Counted from the first letter of the stretch, positions 20,898 through 35,989 are shown. The stretch is DNA of 64,000 bases from Adiantum capillus-veneris (GCA_014529385.2 CM043958.1:86624525-86688524), one strand, 5' to 3'. Notes: a model not told the origin generated them from the sequence alone. Made by a program: numbers and translations.

Positions 20898-20973
<76 letters not shown>
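20898..20973. repeat. (CT)n microsatellite, 5' border of LINE-1
   Basis: 76 bp of CT between exon 1 of argininosuccinate synthase and the 5' end of LINE-1. Confidence 0.97.
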
Positions 20974-24292
<3,319 letters not shown>

Positions 24293-24510
24293 AGGGCCTT
24301 GGTACCCTTTTGTACTACGTAAGTACGTAATCAAATTACACGCCCGAAGGCAATACAACACAAAATATGACAGATTTGATAGTGAAACCTATTACGGAAA
24401 TTAGAGCAGCAACAGAAAAGGGGAAGATTGCTTTTTACAGGGATGGAAAGGTGGTGATATTAGAGCGACGCCCCGCATGACGGTGCAAGACCTATGGGAC
24501 CACACTTAAG

Positions 24511-25542
24511 ATGGCAACCTGGATTTGTAATGGGTCACTCCGTCTTGATGTAGGGGCACAGGTGAGCAGATATAGATGGGAGACAGTCTGCAGACAGGAG
24601 ACCAAATCGGAGCATCGAGGACGGGGCTCAAGGGGAGTGGCAGTTCTATTCACGGAGGAGTTGCAGCCACTGATATATATAGCACGCAAGGATGAACAAG
24701 CTAGGTACATGCGAGTGAGGCTCAGGGCAGAGACGGGCAAATACCTCTACATTGCTATTTGTTACTTTCCTCCTAGTACGTCAGTATATGCATCACCTAG
24801 AGGACAATGCCCCTTTGCTATTTTGGATAATGACATATGGGAGTTTTTCAAGGATGGTGACATTATCATACTAGGGAATTTCGACTGCCCACCACCAGAC
24901 AATATTTTATATGATACTTTCGAGGAGATACTTAGGGAGCTAGACGTCACAGAGATGGGTTTATCCAGACTATCACAAGATGAGGAATACACTGAATATG
25001 GCAGATACTTGATAGATTATGGGAACCGCACATAGATTGGCCATTGTGAATGGCCTACAAAGATTTTCGGTGCCAGCATAGTGGATTATGTTATGGCCCA
25101 ACTAGGTCTCATTCCATTCTTTCAGGATTTCATGGTGGGCACTAGGCCAGTTGGAATAGCAGTTGATCATGCTATCTTGTCTTTCACCCTGACCTTTCAG
25201 TTCAGCACAACTCCATTAGGAGAGGTCCCCACACACACTCGGTATACCTTCATGAGGGAGACGGATTTTGTGTATATGGATGAGATATACAGGCAGCTAT
25301 GCACCCAGGAGCCAGGACGGCCACTAGATGAACTCACTCAGATACTGGCACAGACGCTCCATGATGCAGCATCAGAGGCATACCTCCACAGCCAGCCCAC
25401 AGGGAGACGATCTGGGAGTGGAGCATGCCCCAGAACAGTTGGTATGATGAGGAGTGTAGAGAGACGAGGATCAAATTACAGGGGGAAGTGCTCATGGGTA
25501 TTACCACACATAGACAGTCACGGATTATCTTTCGCCGCCTAG
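24511..25542 (+). pseudogene. LINE-3 APE endonuclease domain
   Basis: Opens MATWICNGSLRLDVGAQ, corresponding to the TWNxNGLR start of APE domains, but about 40 residues before ETKSEHRGRGSRGVAVLF appear to be missing. Then RYMRVRLRAETGKYLYIAIC, YFPPSTS, GDIIILGNFDC (equivalent of GDFN), VDYVMAQLGLIPFFQDF (SxxDYV) and AVDHAILSF (SDHxxL). There is a stop (TAG) at 25033 and it ends at 25542. This fixes the family as an APE-type (not restriction-like endonuclease) LINE. Confidence 0.82.
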
Positions 25543-25805
25543 TGTGACGAAAGAAAAGGGCTTATCTATCTCAGCTAGAGCGGGATCTGTATCAGTTATT
25601 TATAAGTCAAGACTCAGGCGAAGCATGGAGGCTATTCCACGAGCATTCACAACCACCAACAGTCACCTCCACTGAGACATGGGGGGGGAATGCCACATCT
25701 CTCTACACAGCATCAGGGCAACCACCTCTGTCGGACCCACTAGAGACATGCCCGGAGACATGTTCTTTCTTTACTGCCGAGAGGGTAAGGAAAGCCATTG
25801 ACAGG

Positions 25806-26993
25806 ATGAAGACGAGGAGAGCACATGATCATGATGGTCTGGTAGTAGAGCACTTCATCCATGCCAGAGATATGCTTGCAGAGCTCCTGGCTATGATGTT
25901 TAATCGAGCCATGTATGAAGGCTTCCCGCAGACTTGGAGTATGTCTACGATTGTGCCTATTTTCAAGTCAAGATCCCACGATTCCGCGAATTATCGCACC
26001 ATCATGGTTAGTCACACATTAGCTAGGTTGTATGCATCTGTTCTTGAGCAGGAGCTAAGTAGATGGGGAGAGTGATAGGGCATAAGAGCACCAAGGCAAG
26101 CAGGTTTCAGGAGAGGTTTCTCCACTCTTGACCAGATTTTGACACTCAGAGCTATTATTGAGGAGGGTAGACATCATGGCAAGAGGATTTATTGTAGCTT
26201 TGTGGATTTCCGCAAAGCTTTTGACACAGTGCCAAGAGCCAGACTTATGCGCAGACTACAGGACATGGGTGTGCCGACAGAGCTGATATTCTGGCTCTAT
26301 ATAGGACAGTGATGGGGCGAGTACGCACCACTGAGGGAATGTCTGACATGGTCCACTCCACTATCGGAGTAAAGCAGGGATGCCCCCTATCCCCGACTCT
26401 TTTTGGGATGTATGTGGATGAGTTTTCGGACTATGTAGAGCCTCAAGGAGACAGAGGGGACTCAGCTAGCAGGGACATGGATTCTGTTGTTACTATATGC
26501 GATGATAATGTGCTGATTTTTTTGACTCTCCAGAGGGGATGCAGCGTCATTTAGATGCTCTGCATACCTTTGCTCGTGACAGTGTATTGTCTGTCAATCT
26601 GGGGAAAACCAAGGTTATGGTCTTCAACACCACACCACACGGGTCAAGAGGTCGGCACCCACATTTACGTATGGCCAGGAGACTGTGGAGTACACAGATG
26701 CATATACTTATCTTGGGGTAGTTTTCGGTGGACCGGTGTTTTCACTAAGGAGAGCATCGGAGACTAGACTGACGAGAGCATATGCACCTTTGGGAGGACT
26801 AGAGAGGATGTGTTCGCAGGTTCAGTTTCAGGAACCGCAAACAAAGCTCTGGCTTTTTGACACTCTAGTGACTCCAACTATGCTCTATGGAGTTCAGGTA
26901 TGGGGACCCTCAGTAGACCACCATGGGAGATCTGGCAACGCAGATGGATGGAGATGTATGGAGAGGCCTCTGGTCTCTATGATCGCTCGATGA
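25806..26993 (+). pseudogene. LINE-3 reverse transcriptase, broken
   Basis: Three frames make up RT. 25806-26075: HDGLVVEHFIHARDMLAELL and STIVPIFKSRSHDSANYRTI. About 26160-26310: FVDFRKAFDTVPRARLM in another frame. 26309-26554: [20 protein letters not shown] then VVTICDDNVLIF, where the catalytic Tyr-Ala is replaced by Ile-Cys. 26685-26993: [14 protein letters not shown] and [19 protein letters not shown]. Non-functional. Confidence 0.85.
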
Positions 26994-27062
26994 TTCGGGC
27001 TAAGGCCTCAGTACCGCATGAGATTATCCGAGCCGAGCTAGCCCCCCCCCCCCCCCCCCCTC

Positions 27063-27986
27063 TTGGTGGAGGCATTGATTAGATCACTATCCTTTATGCA
27101 CAGTCTATGGGATCTCCCCAGGGACAGATACGCTCGGCTTGCCCTGGAGTCATCTCGACAACTAGCTCTACAAGGCGATACAGCATGTTGGTATGGACAG
27201 ATGACAGCATGGTTTCAATCACATGGTCTCAACATGGATAGATTACCTCCGCTTCAATACTCCCTGGATGCACCCTCCCTGTCTCTCACACGGACAGAGA
27301 TCACCAGACTCATACGCCAAGATCTGATTTAGCTAGATACCGGGAGCACATGGATACAACCGACACGGGAGTTGGGCACGAAGATGGCCTTCTACAGAGA
27401 GCATCTTCTCCAACTCATGGAGGACGGCTTTGTGACTAGGCCTACATACATGGATACATGCTTATCTCATGGGATAAGATGCGTTATTGGCCAGATACGC
27501 ACATCCTCACATCAGCTCCAGATCAAGACTGGCCGATTTCGAGGGATGCCAGCAAGGGCCAGGATATGTCACCTATGTAACTTAGAGCCAGAGACAGAGC
27601 TGCACTACACATGTCACTGCTAGGCATACTATGAGATAGGCGGCCGCTTCCACTGCCTGACTAGAGAAGGTTTCGGACCTTTTTCTAATGTCATGAGATA
27701 CAAGGATGAGAGATGTCTCGGATTGTTCCTGCTAGAGCTGCGCAGACTTAGGGAGAGCTTGCTAAGGACATCAGGGGAAAGACAGTCTCAAAGACGAATC
27801 ACAGATTTCTTTACACCAGCCAGAGGAGAGCCAACGGAGCAATCATTACAGCAATCTCAGAGCCTACTCATACTAGAGGTACGCTACTTGATCGAGCCAC
27901 TGAGCTTGGCAAATCCAGATGCCCACGACCTCAGGGGGTCTCCCACTACCGACGAAGGCTGCAACAGAAGATACATATCACTTTAG
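27063..27986 (+). pseudogene. LINE-3 C-terminal domain with PIP-box
   Basis: Starts after a C19 homopolymer (27042-27060) that replaces the ELAAPP codons and shifts the frame. FMHSLWDLPRDRYARLALES and later segments match LINE-2 closely. A TAG at about 27331 stands where LINE-2 has Gln (RQDLIQLDT). The zinc pattern ICHLCNLEPETELHYTCHC is present. QRRITDFF (27789-27812) is the PIP-box. The tail then shifts frame. Confidence 0.85.
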
Positions 27987-28260
27987 CTCGACATGCAAGA
28001 CGCCCAACCAGAGTACTGACCATGGAGGAGGTCAATGAGATTCGACAACGATCGATGAGAGATTTCATTTGAACCCACCAACCTCCCCCCCGCCCCCCTA
28101 CCCCCCCCAATTTCCTTTCTCCTTAGTGTTTTGGTGTTAGTTCTTTGTAACTTTGTAATTTCCGTACTCAGACATGGTATTAGATTCACCACTTGTAACT
28201 TTTTAGTCTCATAGGTCATTTTGGCCTTTTGAAGACGTTAATATAACATTTCATTTCATT

Positions 28261-28264
<4 letters not shown>

Positions 28265-28333
<69 letters not shown>
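28265..28333. repeat. (CT)n microsatellite 3' of LINE-3
   Basis: 69 bp of CT directly at the LINE-3 end. Confidence 0.96.
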
Positions 28334-28336
<3 letters not shown>

Positions 28337-28357
28337 AAAAAAGAAAAAAAAGGGGGG

Positions 28358-28402
28358 ATAGATCTTTAAGGTCTCTTGGGATAGTTTCATACGATGTTAA
28401 AA
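28358..28402 (+). mobile_element. SINE copy S3, severely 5'-truncated
   Basis: GATAGATCTTTAAGGTCTCT then TGGGATAGTTTCATACGATG and TTAAAA: the last 45 bp of the S1/S2 element, same orientation as LINE-3, ending in TTCTCTTC(TTC)n(TC)n. It follows LINE-3 with only a (CT)n and an A-rich spacer between. Confidence 0.65.
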
Positions 28403-28547
<145 letters not shown>

Positions 28548-28668
28548 TATATATATAGATATAAAAATAAGGGGGGGGAGGGGGTGAGGAGCCTTTTACC
28601 CCTTTGCATTACACACAACCATTGGTCATACACAAGAGATGTGGAAAGTAACCTTTGTCGGTCTTTCT

Positions 28669-29286
28669 CTAAGTCTGACATGTTTGAACTTCAACCTTTG
28701 ACTTCTTATTTTCATTGAGTTCACTTAAGTAGATCGAGTAAACAAAGAGACTGGATTTCATTAATTTTGAAATGGCCGAAGCCGATACAAGTGGGACAGA
28801 CTCGTCCTTTAATTTTACATCAAGAGCGCCTTTCTCATTCTTCAAAGTGGCCTTTCCTACCCGATAGTTGACCACAACGTCGTTCTTGTGGTACCAAGGG
28901 ATCCCCAACAGGAGGTCACACCCCTCCAGAGGCATGATGTAAAAGTCTTCGTGCCCTAAATACCCCTGACAATGCAACCGAAGTTTGTCTATGACAGGTG
29001 TAATAGAAACATCTCGCCATAGTACCGCTAGAACTCCCTCCATCGGTAATCCCATTTCTTCTGGCGTAATTCCGATCCAAGCCGCCAATTCAATCGAGAT
29101 GAAGTTGGCCTTGGCTCCTCCATCGAAGAATATAAGCACTTCCTGATCACGTACTTTGCCCCACACTTTACAAAGCTTCATACTCTCGTCTGTCTGTTTT
29201 GGATTTGTCCCCATAAAATCCACAACCAGTCTCACCTTTGTCTTCCCTTTGTTTGCATGCTCCTCCGCCGCTCTGGAACTCTCCAA
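28669..29286 (-). pseudogene. Gypsy-C protease region, open frame
   Basis: A 205-codon frame without stops. VLIFFDGGAKANFISIELAA is the aspartic protease site, but with Asp-Gly-Gly where D[ST]G is usual. LGHEDFYIMPLEGCDLLLGI then PWYHKNDVVVNYR is the second conserved protease block, and SASAISKLMKSSLFVYSIY leads towards RT. The same unusual DGGA occurs in Gypsy-A, so it is a family trait, not a mutation of this copy. Upstream, the gag zinc knuckle has lost its first Cys to a stop. Confidence 0.8.
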
Positions 29287-29289
29287 TTT

Positions 29290-30540
29290 TTCTTCCGCTT
29301 GATCCTTCGTTGTTTTGTTAGGACACTTTGCAAGAATGTGCCCCTACTCTCCACAACCGTATCACTTTCCCGCTTTGTAGGGCTCAACACATTGCTCGAC
29401 TAACAATTTTGGGCCGGTTGGTTTCTTCTATTGCTATTTACCCTTCCTCTTTTTACTGTCGAACGAAACTTGTCCCTTTTGAATGGACGCTAGCCTGTTT
29501 GAAGGCAATATCGCCGTATCTCTTTGGATAAACCGTAGCAAAACTGCTCAACTTGTTGCTTGAACTTGAAAGAAGAGGCTCATAGAAAAGTATCCCAAAA
29601 ACTCTGGCAATAGTCGTCCAAGGAGTCTTCTTTGGTCATCCTCAAATGATTCCGACATCCTCTTCATAATCTTTCGTAAGCCAAGTAGAAATGAAAACGC
29701 GTTTGAAACTTTAACCACTTTGTAGGCGCTTCCTTGCGCAATAACAAGGTAGAACACTTTGTGACGCTCTTCGTACTTTGGAGTGTTCGAAAAAACGTCC
29801 TCCCGAAAGGACGATGTCAAACAATTGTATGAATGCAAGAGCTTGGTGGGTGTCCTTATAGCCTGAAAACGTATCAAACCTGAGTGCTTTCCCACCCTCT
29901 GTAAAATCCTGGGTCTTCCCTCCTTTCTTCTCAAGATGGTCATATTGATTCAAACGAAAATGATGTCTTCTCTTCTTTCCAAACATTGACTCGTCTAAGC
30001 CAGAACTATCAAAGAACAAGGTGTCCTCATCGGAACTTTCAGAGTGTTTCCAATGCTTTCCAGATTTCTTGTGGGAATTGCTCTTCTTGGTTCGCTTGTT
30101 CTTCTTGCTCTTTTGAGTATTAAGCCAGAACTATCAAAGAACAAGGTGTCCTCATCGGAACTTTCAGAGTGTTTCCGATGCTTTCCAGATTTCTTGTGGG
30201 AATTGCTCTTCTTGGTTCGCTTGTTCTTCTTGCTCTTTTGAGTATTTCTTCGCTCCAGTGCTTCCCATCCTCCTTGCTGGAGTCAAAGGAAGAGGAACTC
30301 TCCGAGCTATCAGGAGGTGAAGATGAGCTAGGGTCATCCGCAAAAAAGCACATGCTTCTTGGATTTGCTAACTGCCTCGAAAGTAGATTTCCAACCCAAA
30401 TAGCCAAGACTGATCGACTCTTCTTCCAAACGCTGTTCATAGTCTTTGACCTGTTGCTCAACAACAGCGTCAAATTCATCTTGCGAGTACAGTTTTTGCT
30501 TGTCCACACTCGGCTTTGCTTTCTGGTTCATGGCCGACTT
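29290..30540 (-). pseudogene. Gypsy-C gag, broken
   Basis: Pieces in two frames match Gypsy-A gag: YSQDEFDAVVEQQVKDYEQR, LGYLGWKSTFEAVSKSKKHV, the Ser/Glu-rich SSSSPPDSSESSSSFDSSKE, NQYDHLEKKGGKTQDFTEGG, FDTFSGYKDTHQALAFIQLF and FFEHSKVRRASQ. A 125-bp unit containing AACTATCAAAGAACAAGGTG is repeated head to tail (29998-30122 and 30123-30247) with almost no differences, shifting the frame. The zinc knuckle YGCGExGHILAKCP contains two stops (about 29325-29375). Confidence 0.8.
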
Positions 30541-31195
30541 GAGAGGTGAGTGAATGGTAGCCTTTCATCGCGAATGACTCTCGTCAAGTGGATGATTCTT
30601 CTAAAACTTTGCATATTGTGGATCCTTGGAGTACTTGAGTATCTAATTAGCGCAAGTGTCAACCAGCAGTTGACGCTAAAACTCCATATTGTTGAGATAA
30701 GTTGGCATAACAGATACTCTGCTCCCAATTCCTTGGTGTTGAATTCACTATATACCTAGATGGATTTAAGATAAGCCTAGATTCACCCTTAAAGGAAAGT
30801 GCAAGGTATAGACCCATGGTACTCACCTACAAGACAATATAACCATCAGCTCCATCATGCATAGTATCGACTAAATACCACGATTTCCCCACTAATATTG
30901 CTAGTGCCCAATAGTGGGTGTTGGGTGCAGAACTAGGTACTAACATATGCTCCCAAACACCACACACACACGTGAGCATACATGAACACAAAATTCAGCG
31001 TACTGACTTTTGTTCATGACTTCGAAAATCAAGGGCAGACTCAGCCATAATGAAGCCTAGCACTAAAAGAAGCATTAAATCCAAAAATGTTAGCACAAAA
31101 TTGAGATAGCTGGATTCACTACCTAAATTCATGTGTGTTATGGAAAAGGGATCAGATCCTTCGTAGAAGAAGAATCCTCTCATCTCTAATACCAC

Positions 31196-31280
31196 TGTAA
31201 TAGTCTATAGACTTGGACACTCCAAATCAAAGATCAACTGCAACACACATGAGGGAACTGCAAACAACTGGATAAATTGA

Positions 31281-31325
<45 letters not shown>

Positions 31326-31434
31326 ACACATTACGGTGAAGTCCGAGCCAAGATGCACTAGCCCCAAAGACTAGCACTCCTTCCGGTATTTCTTTATTAT
31401 TACTTTGCAAGAGTACAATATCAAAGGGTCCTCT
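31196..31434 (-). repeat. Gypsy-C LTR, truncated
   Basis: In plus orientation it starts TGTAATAGTCTATAGACTTG next to the primer site. It holds a (GA)n tract (31283-31321) directly followed by GTCGACAC and a block (GCACTAGCCCCAAAGACTAG) matching the Gypsy-A LTR. It is cut off where the Copia-C LTR begins. Confidence 0.65.
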
Positions 31435-31737
31435 TGTTAAATTTTATAGCATCTCAAATGAATAGCCCAATGTGATCCCAATATATATTTTGGCTTTAGG
31501 TATTTATTTTACTTATTTGTCAAATCTTGGGTAGGGCAATTTGCTAAGGTGACCATATAAGCACACCTAGCCCCCATTGTAATATCATCAATTCATTGCC
31601 AATATTTATTTTGGCTTTGGATATTTATTTTACTTATTTGTCAAATCCTGGGTACGACAATTTGCTAAGGTGACTATATAAGCACATGTAGCTACCAGTG
31701 TAATATCATCAATTCATTGTCAAGGTTGGTTGGTTCA

Positions 31738-31820
<83 letters not shown>

Positions 31821-31862
31821 TTCTCCCCATTGCTCTACGCTTTTGCATCATCGACTTTGACA
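31435..31862 (+). repeat. Copia-C 5' LTR with duplicated promoter
   Basis: Runs from TGTTAAATTTTATAGC to GACTTTGACA, followed directly by the primer site TGGTATCAAAGC (31863-31874). About 120 bp is tandemly duplicated (about 31485-31603 and 31604-31725). Each copy carries GGTA(G/C)G(G/A)CAATTTG and a TATA box 14-16 nt later (31555 and 31675). A (CT)n tract fills 31741-31817. Confidence 0.7.
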
Positions 31863-31935
31863 TGGTATCAAAGCTCTTGGCTCGTTGATCGCAGTGGAGG
31901 AGAAGGGGAGGCGTGGGAGAGGAGTGGTGGCGGCA
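31863..31935 (+). mobile_element. Copia-C primer site and leader stub
   Basis: TGGTATCAAAGCTCTTGG and about 60 bp of purine-rich leader, then the element is lost at the edge of the Gypsy-B LTR. Confidence 0.6.
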
Positions 31936-31955
31936 TTGTCACAAACGGCTGACAT

Positions 31956-32544
31956 GTCAAGGAAAGAGCCAAAACCCAAGGCTAAACATGGCTGTTGCGA
32001 CACAAGAGAGATTCACTTAAAACACTTCACGGAACCAAATCACAGTTAAGTTGAGTCGACACGGCCCGGCGTAGTTCCGTGCCAAGAGAGATTGGCCCCT
32101 AAGACTGGCACCCTTTCGGTATTGTTTTTTGTATTAATCTTTGAGCAAAGTAAAAATACAACTCCCGAGGGACCTCTGCTCTTAGACTCTACCTCCAGAT
32201 GCCCTGCAAAGTGAGGCCCCGGGGTTCCTTTTATTCTTACAAAGGGATGGCAAAAGCAGAGCCCCAAAAGCAGTAACTCAAAAGAAGAAAGCCCAAAAGC
32301 TGCCAGTGCTTTCCTCAGAAATTCGTACAGTTGTGCCACGTCAGCGCTATCAGTGCAATTTATGGAAATCCGTACGTTCTGTCACGTCAATAGCCAGCCC
32401 AATTTGTGGCGTCCATACAGCCAGCCACGTCAGTAGCACTTATGCAATTTAATTTCCTTTGTGTCCCTTTGTCCCCTCGGCAATTGCCCATAAGTTGGGA
32501 ACAACTTATTATCAGTTGGTTATGCCATGTCAGCAATTTGTGAC
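31956..32544 (-). repeat. 3' LTR of Gypsy-B
   Basis: In minus sense it starts TGTCACAAATTGCTGACATG right after the purine tract CAAGAAGGGGG-TA. It contains the ACCGAAAGGGTGCCAG and CGGGCCGTGTCGACTCAA blocks shared with Gypsy-A. The far end near 31956 is uncertain. Confidence 0.65.
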
Positions 32545-33104
32545 ATACCCCCTTCTTGAAAGAATGGTAATCGCCCTCGATTATGCTTGCAAAACAGATA
32601 GAGGCCATAAACCAATTCAATAGACACTGACTCTAAGTACCGACACACTAGACACGGCACATCTAGCACTTGTACAAGACGACAGGCACATCGCATCACA
32701 TGACAGATCAAATTAATCACAGAAAGATTCATTCTAAATCTCAGACCATGACTGTTAGTAACATATTTAGTAATCGCATCTAGATCCATCCTAGACCTCA
32801 CTAATGTCAAATTAACTAATCCTTATTGCGATCATGTCTATAGAGATTCTCAAGACCGAATTGCTGCAGTCATTTTGTCTTTCAGTTCCTGCATTCAAAC
32901 AAATCAACGAGAGAGTACACATCATTCAGGTTCAATTTCGAGAATTCCCATTTTCCATCATTCATAAAGTCACATAGCAGAATACTGTCAGCACAGCAGT
33001 ATCCTTGAAATCCAAAGGAAAATCAGTGACTCTATTCTATCCAGGTAATATGTGGCAAAGGAGCGGAGTGACTCTCCTCTTGTGCAATCCCGTCTGCACC
33101 AGAT

Positions 33105-33599
33105 TCAACCTTGCTGATCCACGGGATCTTTCGGAGTAGACGCAGCTAAACGGAAAGCCTCAAGGTAAAGTTCCAAAATTTGAGGAGTATCTGCTAGGTC
33201 CTCCTCCATCCACTTCACATCCAATGCCGAATAGTTCTTAAATTTCAATAAGAACCGCCGAATCACTTTACCTTTCACTTTTCTTTCCTTATGTGCCAAA
33301 ATCTGTTCTCGAACAAGTATCTCCTCGCTCTCTGCCACTTCAGGTTGCGCATCAAGCTCCCCATCAACTGGCACCTCACCCTTAAAGGGTTTCAATAGAC
33401 TCATAGGAAATGCATTGTAAATCTTCCAAGTCTCTGGCAACTTGAGTCTGAAGGATGCATCATCTATCTTTTCGTTAACCTGGAAAGGGCCATAATATCT
33501 CATGCTAAGCTTTGGAAAAAGCCGCTCCTTTCCCTTTCGTTTTCTCACACATGCCTTTTCAAAACGTAAGAGCACCCAATCATCTTCTTTTAACTTCAA
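33105..33599 (-). pseudogene. Gypsy-B integrase C-terminus and chromodomain
   Basis: 164 codons. LKEDDWVLLRFEKACVRKRK and LSMRYYGPFQVNEKIDDASF are the C-terminal integrase domain. EILVREQILAHKERKVKGKV then FLLKFKNYSALDVKWMEEDL form a chromodomain (the aromatic W and acidic motif visible), as in chromoviruses. About 80% similar by eye to the Gypsy-A counterpart. Confidence 0.87.
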
Positions 33600-33659
33600 G
33601 TCGCGTCGATGTCAATCTGCTGCCTTCTTGCGTCGTGCTTGAGACTTCTCTAGAGCCTC

Positions 33660-34799
33660 TCAAACCTTGGCAAAAGCAATGTCCAAATCCCTCATATACT
33701 GATCAGCTTCAAAAAATTTGTCTTTAGTGCTTCGAAAGGGAGGGACCTTCTTAGCACCTTCGATTATCTCAAATGGCGCCTTCCGCCTCAAAGAGTGAAC
33801 CATGTTGTTGTAGGCAAATTCCACCAAAGGAAAATAATTTTTCCATTGAGTCTTTTGATCAGAAATGTAAGACTTCAATGAATCCAAAACCACTGAATTG
33901 GCTATCTCAATTGCCTATCTGTCTGCGGGTGGAATGATGACGAGAACTGCAACCGCGTGCCAATGTTCTCCCAAATAGCCTTCCAAAACAAACTCGTGAA
34001 TCTGGGATCTCTGTCGGAGACTATGGTCTCAGGCATGCCATATAACCGAAATATTTGAGCAATGAACAATCTCACTAAATGGTCCGACTAGATTGTTTTC
34101 TTTACTGGAATAAAGTGAGCTTGCTTGCTAAATCTCTCAATGACAATCCAAATGCCATCATGCCCACTTTGTGTCTTCGAGAGATCAAAGATGAAATCCA
34201 TAGCAATGCTTTCCTAGGGGCGGGTGGGAATGGGTAAAGACTGTAATAATACTTGTGCCTTATGCTTGTCAAACTTGACCTTTTGGCATACTAAAATATT
34301 GCGAACAAAGTCGTCCACATCCTTTTTGAGTCTCGGCCAATAGAAGTAACATTCCACTCCCTTTAAGTCATAAGAAATCACATGGCCTTCTTGCATCAAG
34401 CCCGCTCCCAGACTACGACCAAAAGCATCACAATAAACTTCGAACGGCTTTTGCAAATCTGGCAAAGCCAACACTGGTCCAGTAGTCAATTTTTCTTTAA
34501 GTGTCTCAAAAGCGGTTACCTCTGTCGATCCCCACGAGAAAGGCACTCCTTTGAGTCAATAAGTCCAAAGGTGAAGCTATCTCTGCAAACTTCCGAATGA
34601 ACCGCAGATAATAAGAGCACAAGCCCAAAAAGCTTCGAACTTCATGAACATTCTTTAAGTCAGGCCAATCGAGGATAGTCTCAATTTTGGACGGGTCCAT
34701 CTGTACTCCTGCTGCTGAGACGATGTGTCCCAAGAAATGTATCTCCGGCATGAAAAACTCGCTCTTTTTGGCATTTATTACTAATCTATGCTCGCGCAA
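33660..34799 (-). pseudogene. Gypsy-B end of RT, RNase H and integrase fragments
   Basis: 34506-34799 gives RT end (VINAKKSEFFMPEIHFLGHI, LDWPDLKNVHEVRSFLGLCS). 34214-34546 starts with the RNase H substrate block (FEVYCDAFGRSLGAGLMQEG) but jumps at HVISYDLKGVECYFYWP straight into the integrase zinc-binding region (CQKVKFDKHKAQ), losing most of RNase H. 33660-33893 holds SLKSYISDQKTQW and FPLVEFAYNNMVHS from the integrase end. The integrase core at 33900-34210 is frame-broken. Confidence 0.83.
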
Positions 34800-35005
34800 T
34801 GCCTAAAAGACCTGTAGTAGATGATGTGGGTGCTCTGCTTCATTCTTGGAGAAAACTATAATGTCATCAAAGAAAGTGCCAACAAAAGACCAATACTCTC
34901 GAAAAATCCTATCCATCATTCGATTGAAAGTTGCTGGAAGTCCAAAGGGCTTCCATAAGATAAATTTTCATAGAGATGCGCAAAGTTGGTCTGAAAAGGA
35001 GACTG

Positions 35006-35516
35006 GAGGATCTTTTGGCTGTGAGCCTGCTTCGCTCCTAGGTGCAGCTGCAGAGAGGCCTAGAGCAACACCAGCCCACTTGCATGGAGGAGCGCCAGAG
35101 ACAACCCCTTGTTTGGAACCCCATGGTCAACACTCAGAGAGGTCAACACTCAGAGAGGCCACTTGGTTGGTAGTAGGCCTCATGTTTCTTGGGGTCCCAT
35201 GGCAAAGGGTCCAACACGCACTCTAGGTGACTGGCTACAGTTCTCAGGTTTCGCAGAGGAGCTTCAGAGCATCCAGCTACAGGGCATGAGAGGGGTGCAG
35301 AGCATGTGTCAAGACATCAGAGGCATACCAGCTGAGTGGCTTACACCTCTAGAGTCAGCAGCACCCAGATGGATGGGGGCCTTCACGCGACAAGAGGTCC
35401 TCATCGCAGTTCGGGCTTTCTTAGGGACTGTACCCTCCATGTTTTTCGAGTTACAGGGCAACGATCGATTGCACAGAGTCTCAGTAGAGGCTCCACAGGT
35501 TACAGAGTGTTGTTTT
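35006..35516 (+). mobile_element. LINE-4, 5' portion (split by Copia-D)
   Basis: A different LINE type from LINE-1/2/3. The frame 35109-35759 encodes WLQFSGFAEELQSIQLQGMR, SAAPRWMGAFTRQEVLIAVR and FFELQGNDRLHRVSVEAPQV, the segment that precedes the zinc domain of plant LINE RT proteins. It is interrupted after GTTTT (35512-35516) by Copia-D and resumes at 45084. The 5' edge against Gypsy-B RT is estimated. Confidence 0.6.
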
Positions 35517-35540
35517 TGTCAGAGTGAGCAACGAAAGGTG

Positions 35541-35594
<54 letters not shown>

Positions 35595-35949
35595 ATGGCG
35601 ATGGACACACAAGAGACAGATGGAAAAGGTTGGCAAGCCACAATAACTCCAGATGGCAAAAACTGTTGTGTACAAGATGGCAAGATATATGAATGGGAGA
35701 GTGCATCCACCCCTAGGGCAGATCAGAAGCCCCAACGACTATGCACAAAAAACCCATAAATGAGGAAAAAATGAAAAAGGACCAGAATAGGTCCGGCCAG
35801 GCAAAGTGTTGAGCAAAACCCTAAATGTCCCTGAAGATCCCTGTCCAGCAGGTGTACGGGTGGCCAACCCACAACCAAGGGCCAGTGCACGTTATGTGTG
35901 TGAAGCCTGTAGGCAGGGTGCGAAGCATCTGGAGATGAAGAATCTCTAG
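35517..35949 (-). repeat. 3' LTR of Copia-D
   Basis: Begins (plus) TGTCAGAGTGAGCAACG, has (GA)n at 35547-35592, and ends near AAGAATCT. About 90% like the split 5' LTR. It lacks the TATA-region segment CTCCTATATATAGGAG that the 5' LTR keeps. Confidence 0.88.
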
Positions 35950-35989
35950 AGGGTGAAGCCATCAGCCTATGAAGGGCTAGAGATGGTGG

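Larger units (their letters stand above)
28640..31434 (-). mobile_element. Gypsy-C: minus-strand Gypsy, gag-protease only
   Basis: Read on the minus strand: LTR (31196-31434), primer site (31184-31194, TGGTATTAGAG), leader, gag (about 30540-29300), protease (29286-28669). Then the element stops at the microsatellite near 28600; RT, RNase H and integrase are missing. Sequence and LTR resemble Gypsy-A, so it belongs to the same family. A 125-bp tandem duplication breaks gag. Confidence 0.82.
31956..35005 (-). mobile_element. Gypsy-B (3' part): minus-strand chromodomain Gypsy
   Basis: In minus sense: RT from about 35005, end of RT, a shortened RNase H/integrase join, integrase C-terminus and chromodomain, purine tract, 3' LTR (32544 to about 31956). 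It is cut at 35005 by LINE-4. Its gag start reappears beyond that LINE at 46231-46300, so about 2 kb (rest of gag to mid RT) was lost or lies elsewhere. Same family as Gypsy-A by protein and LTR. Multiple frameshifts make it inert. Confidence 0.85.
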
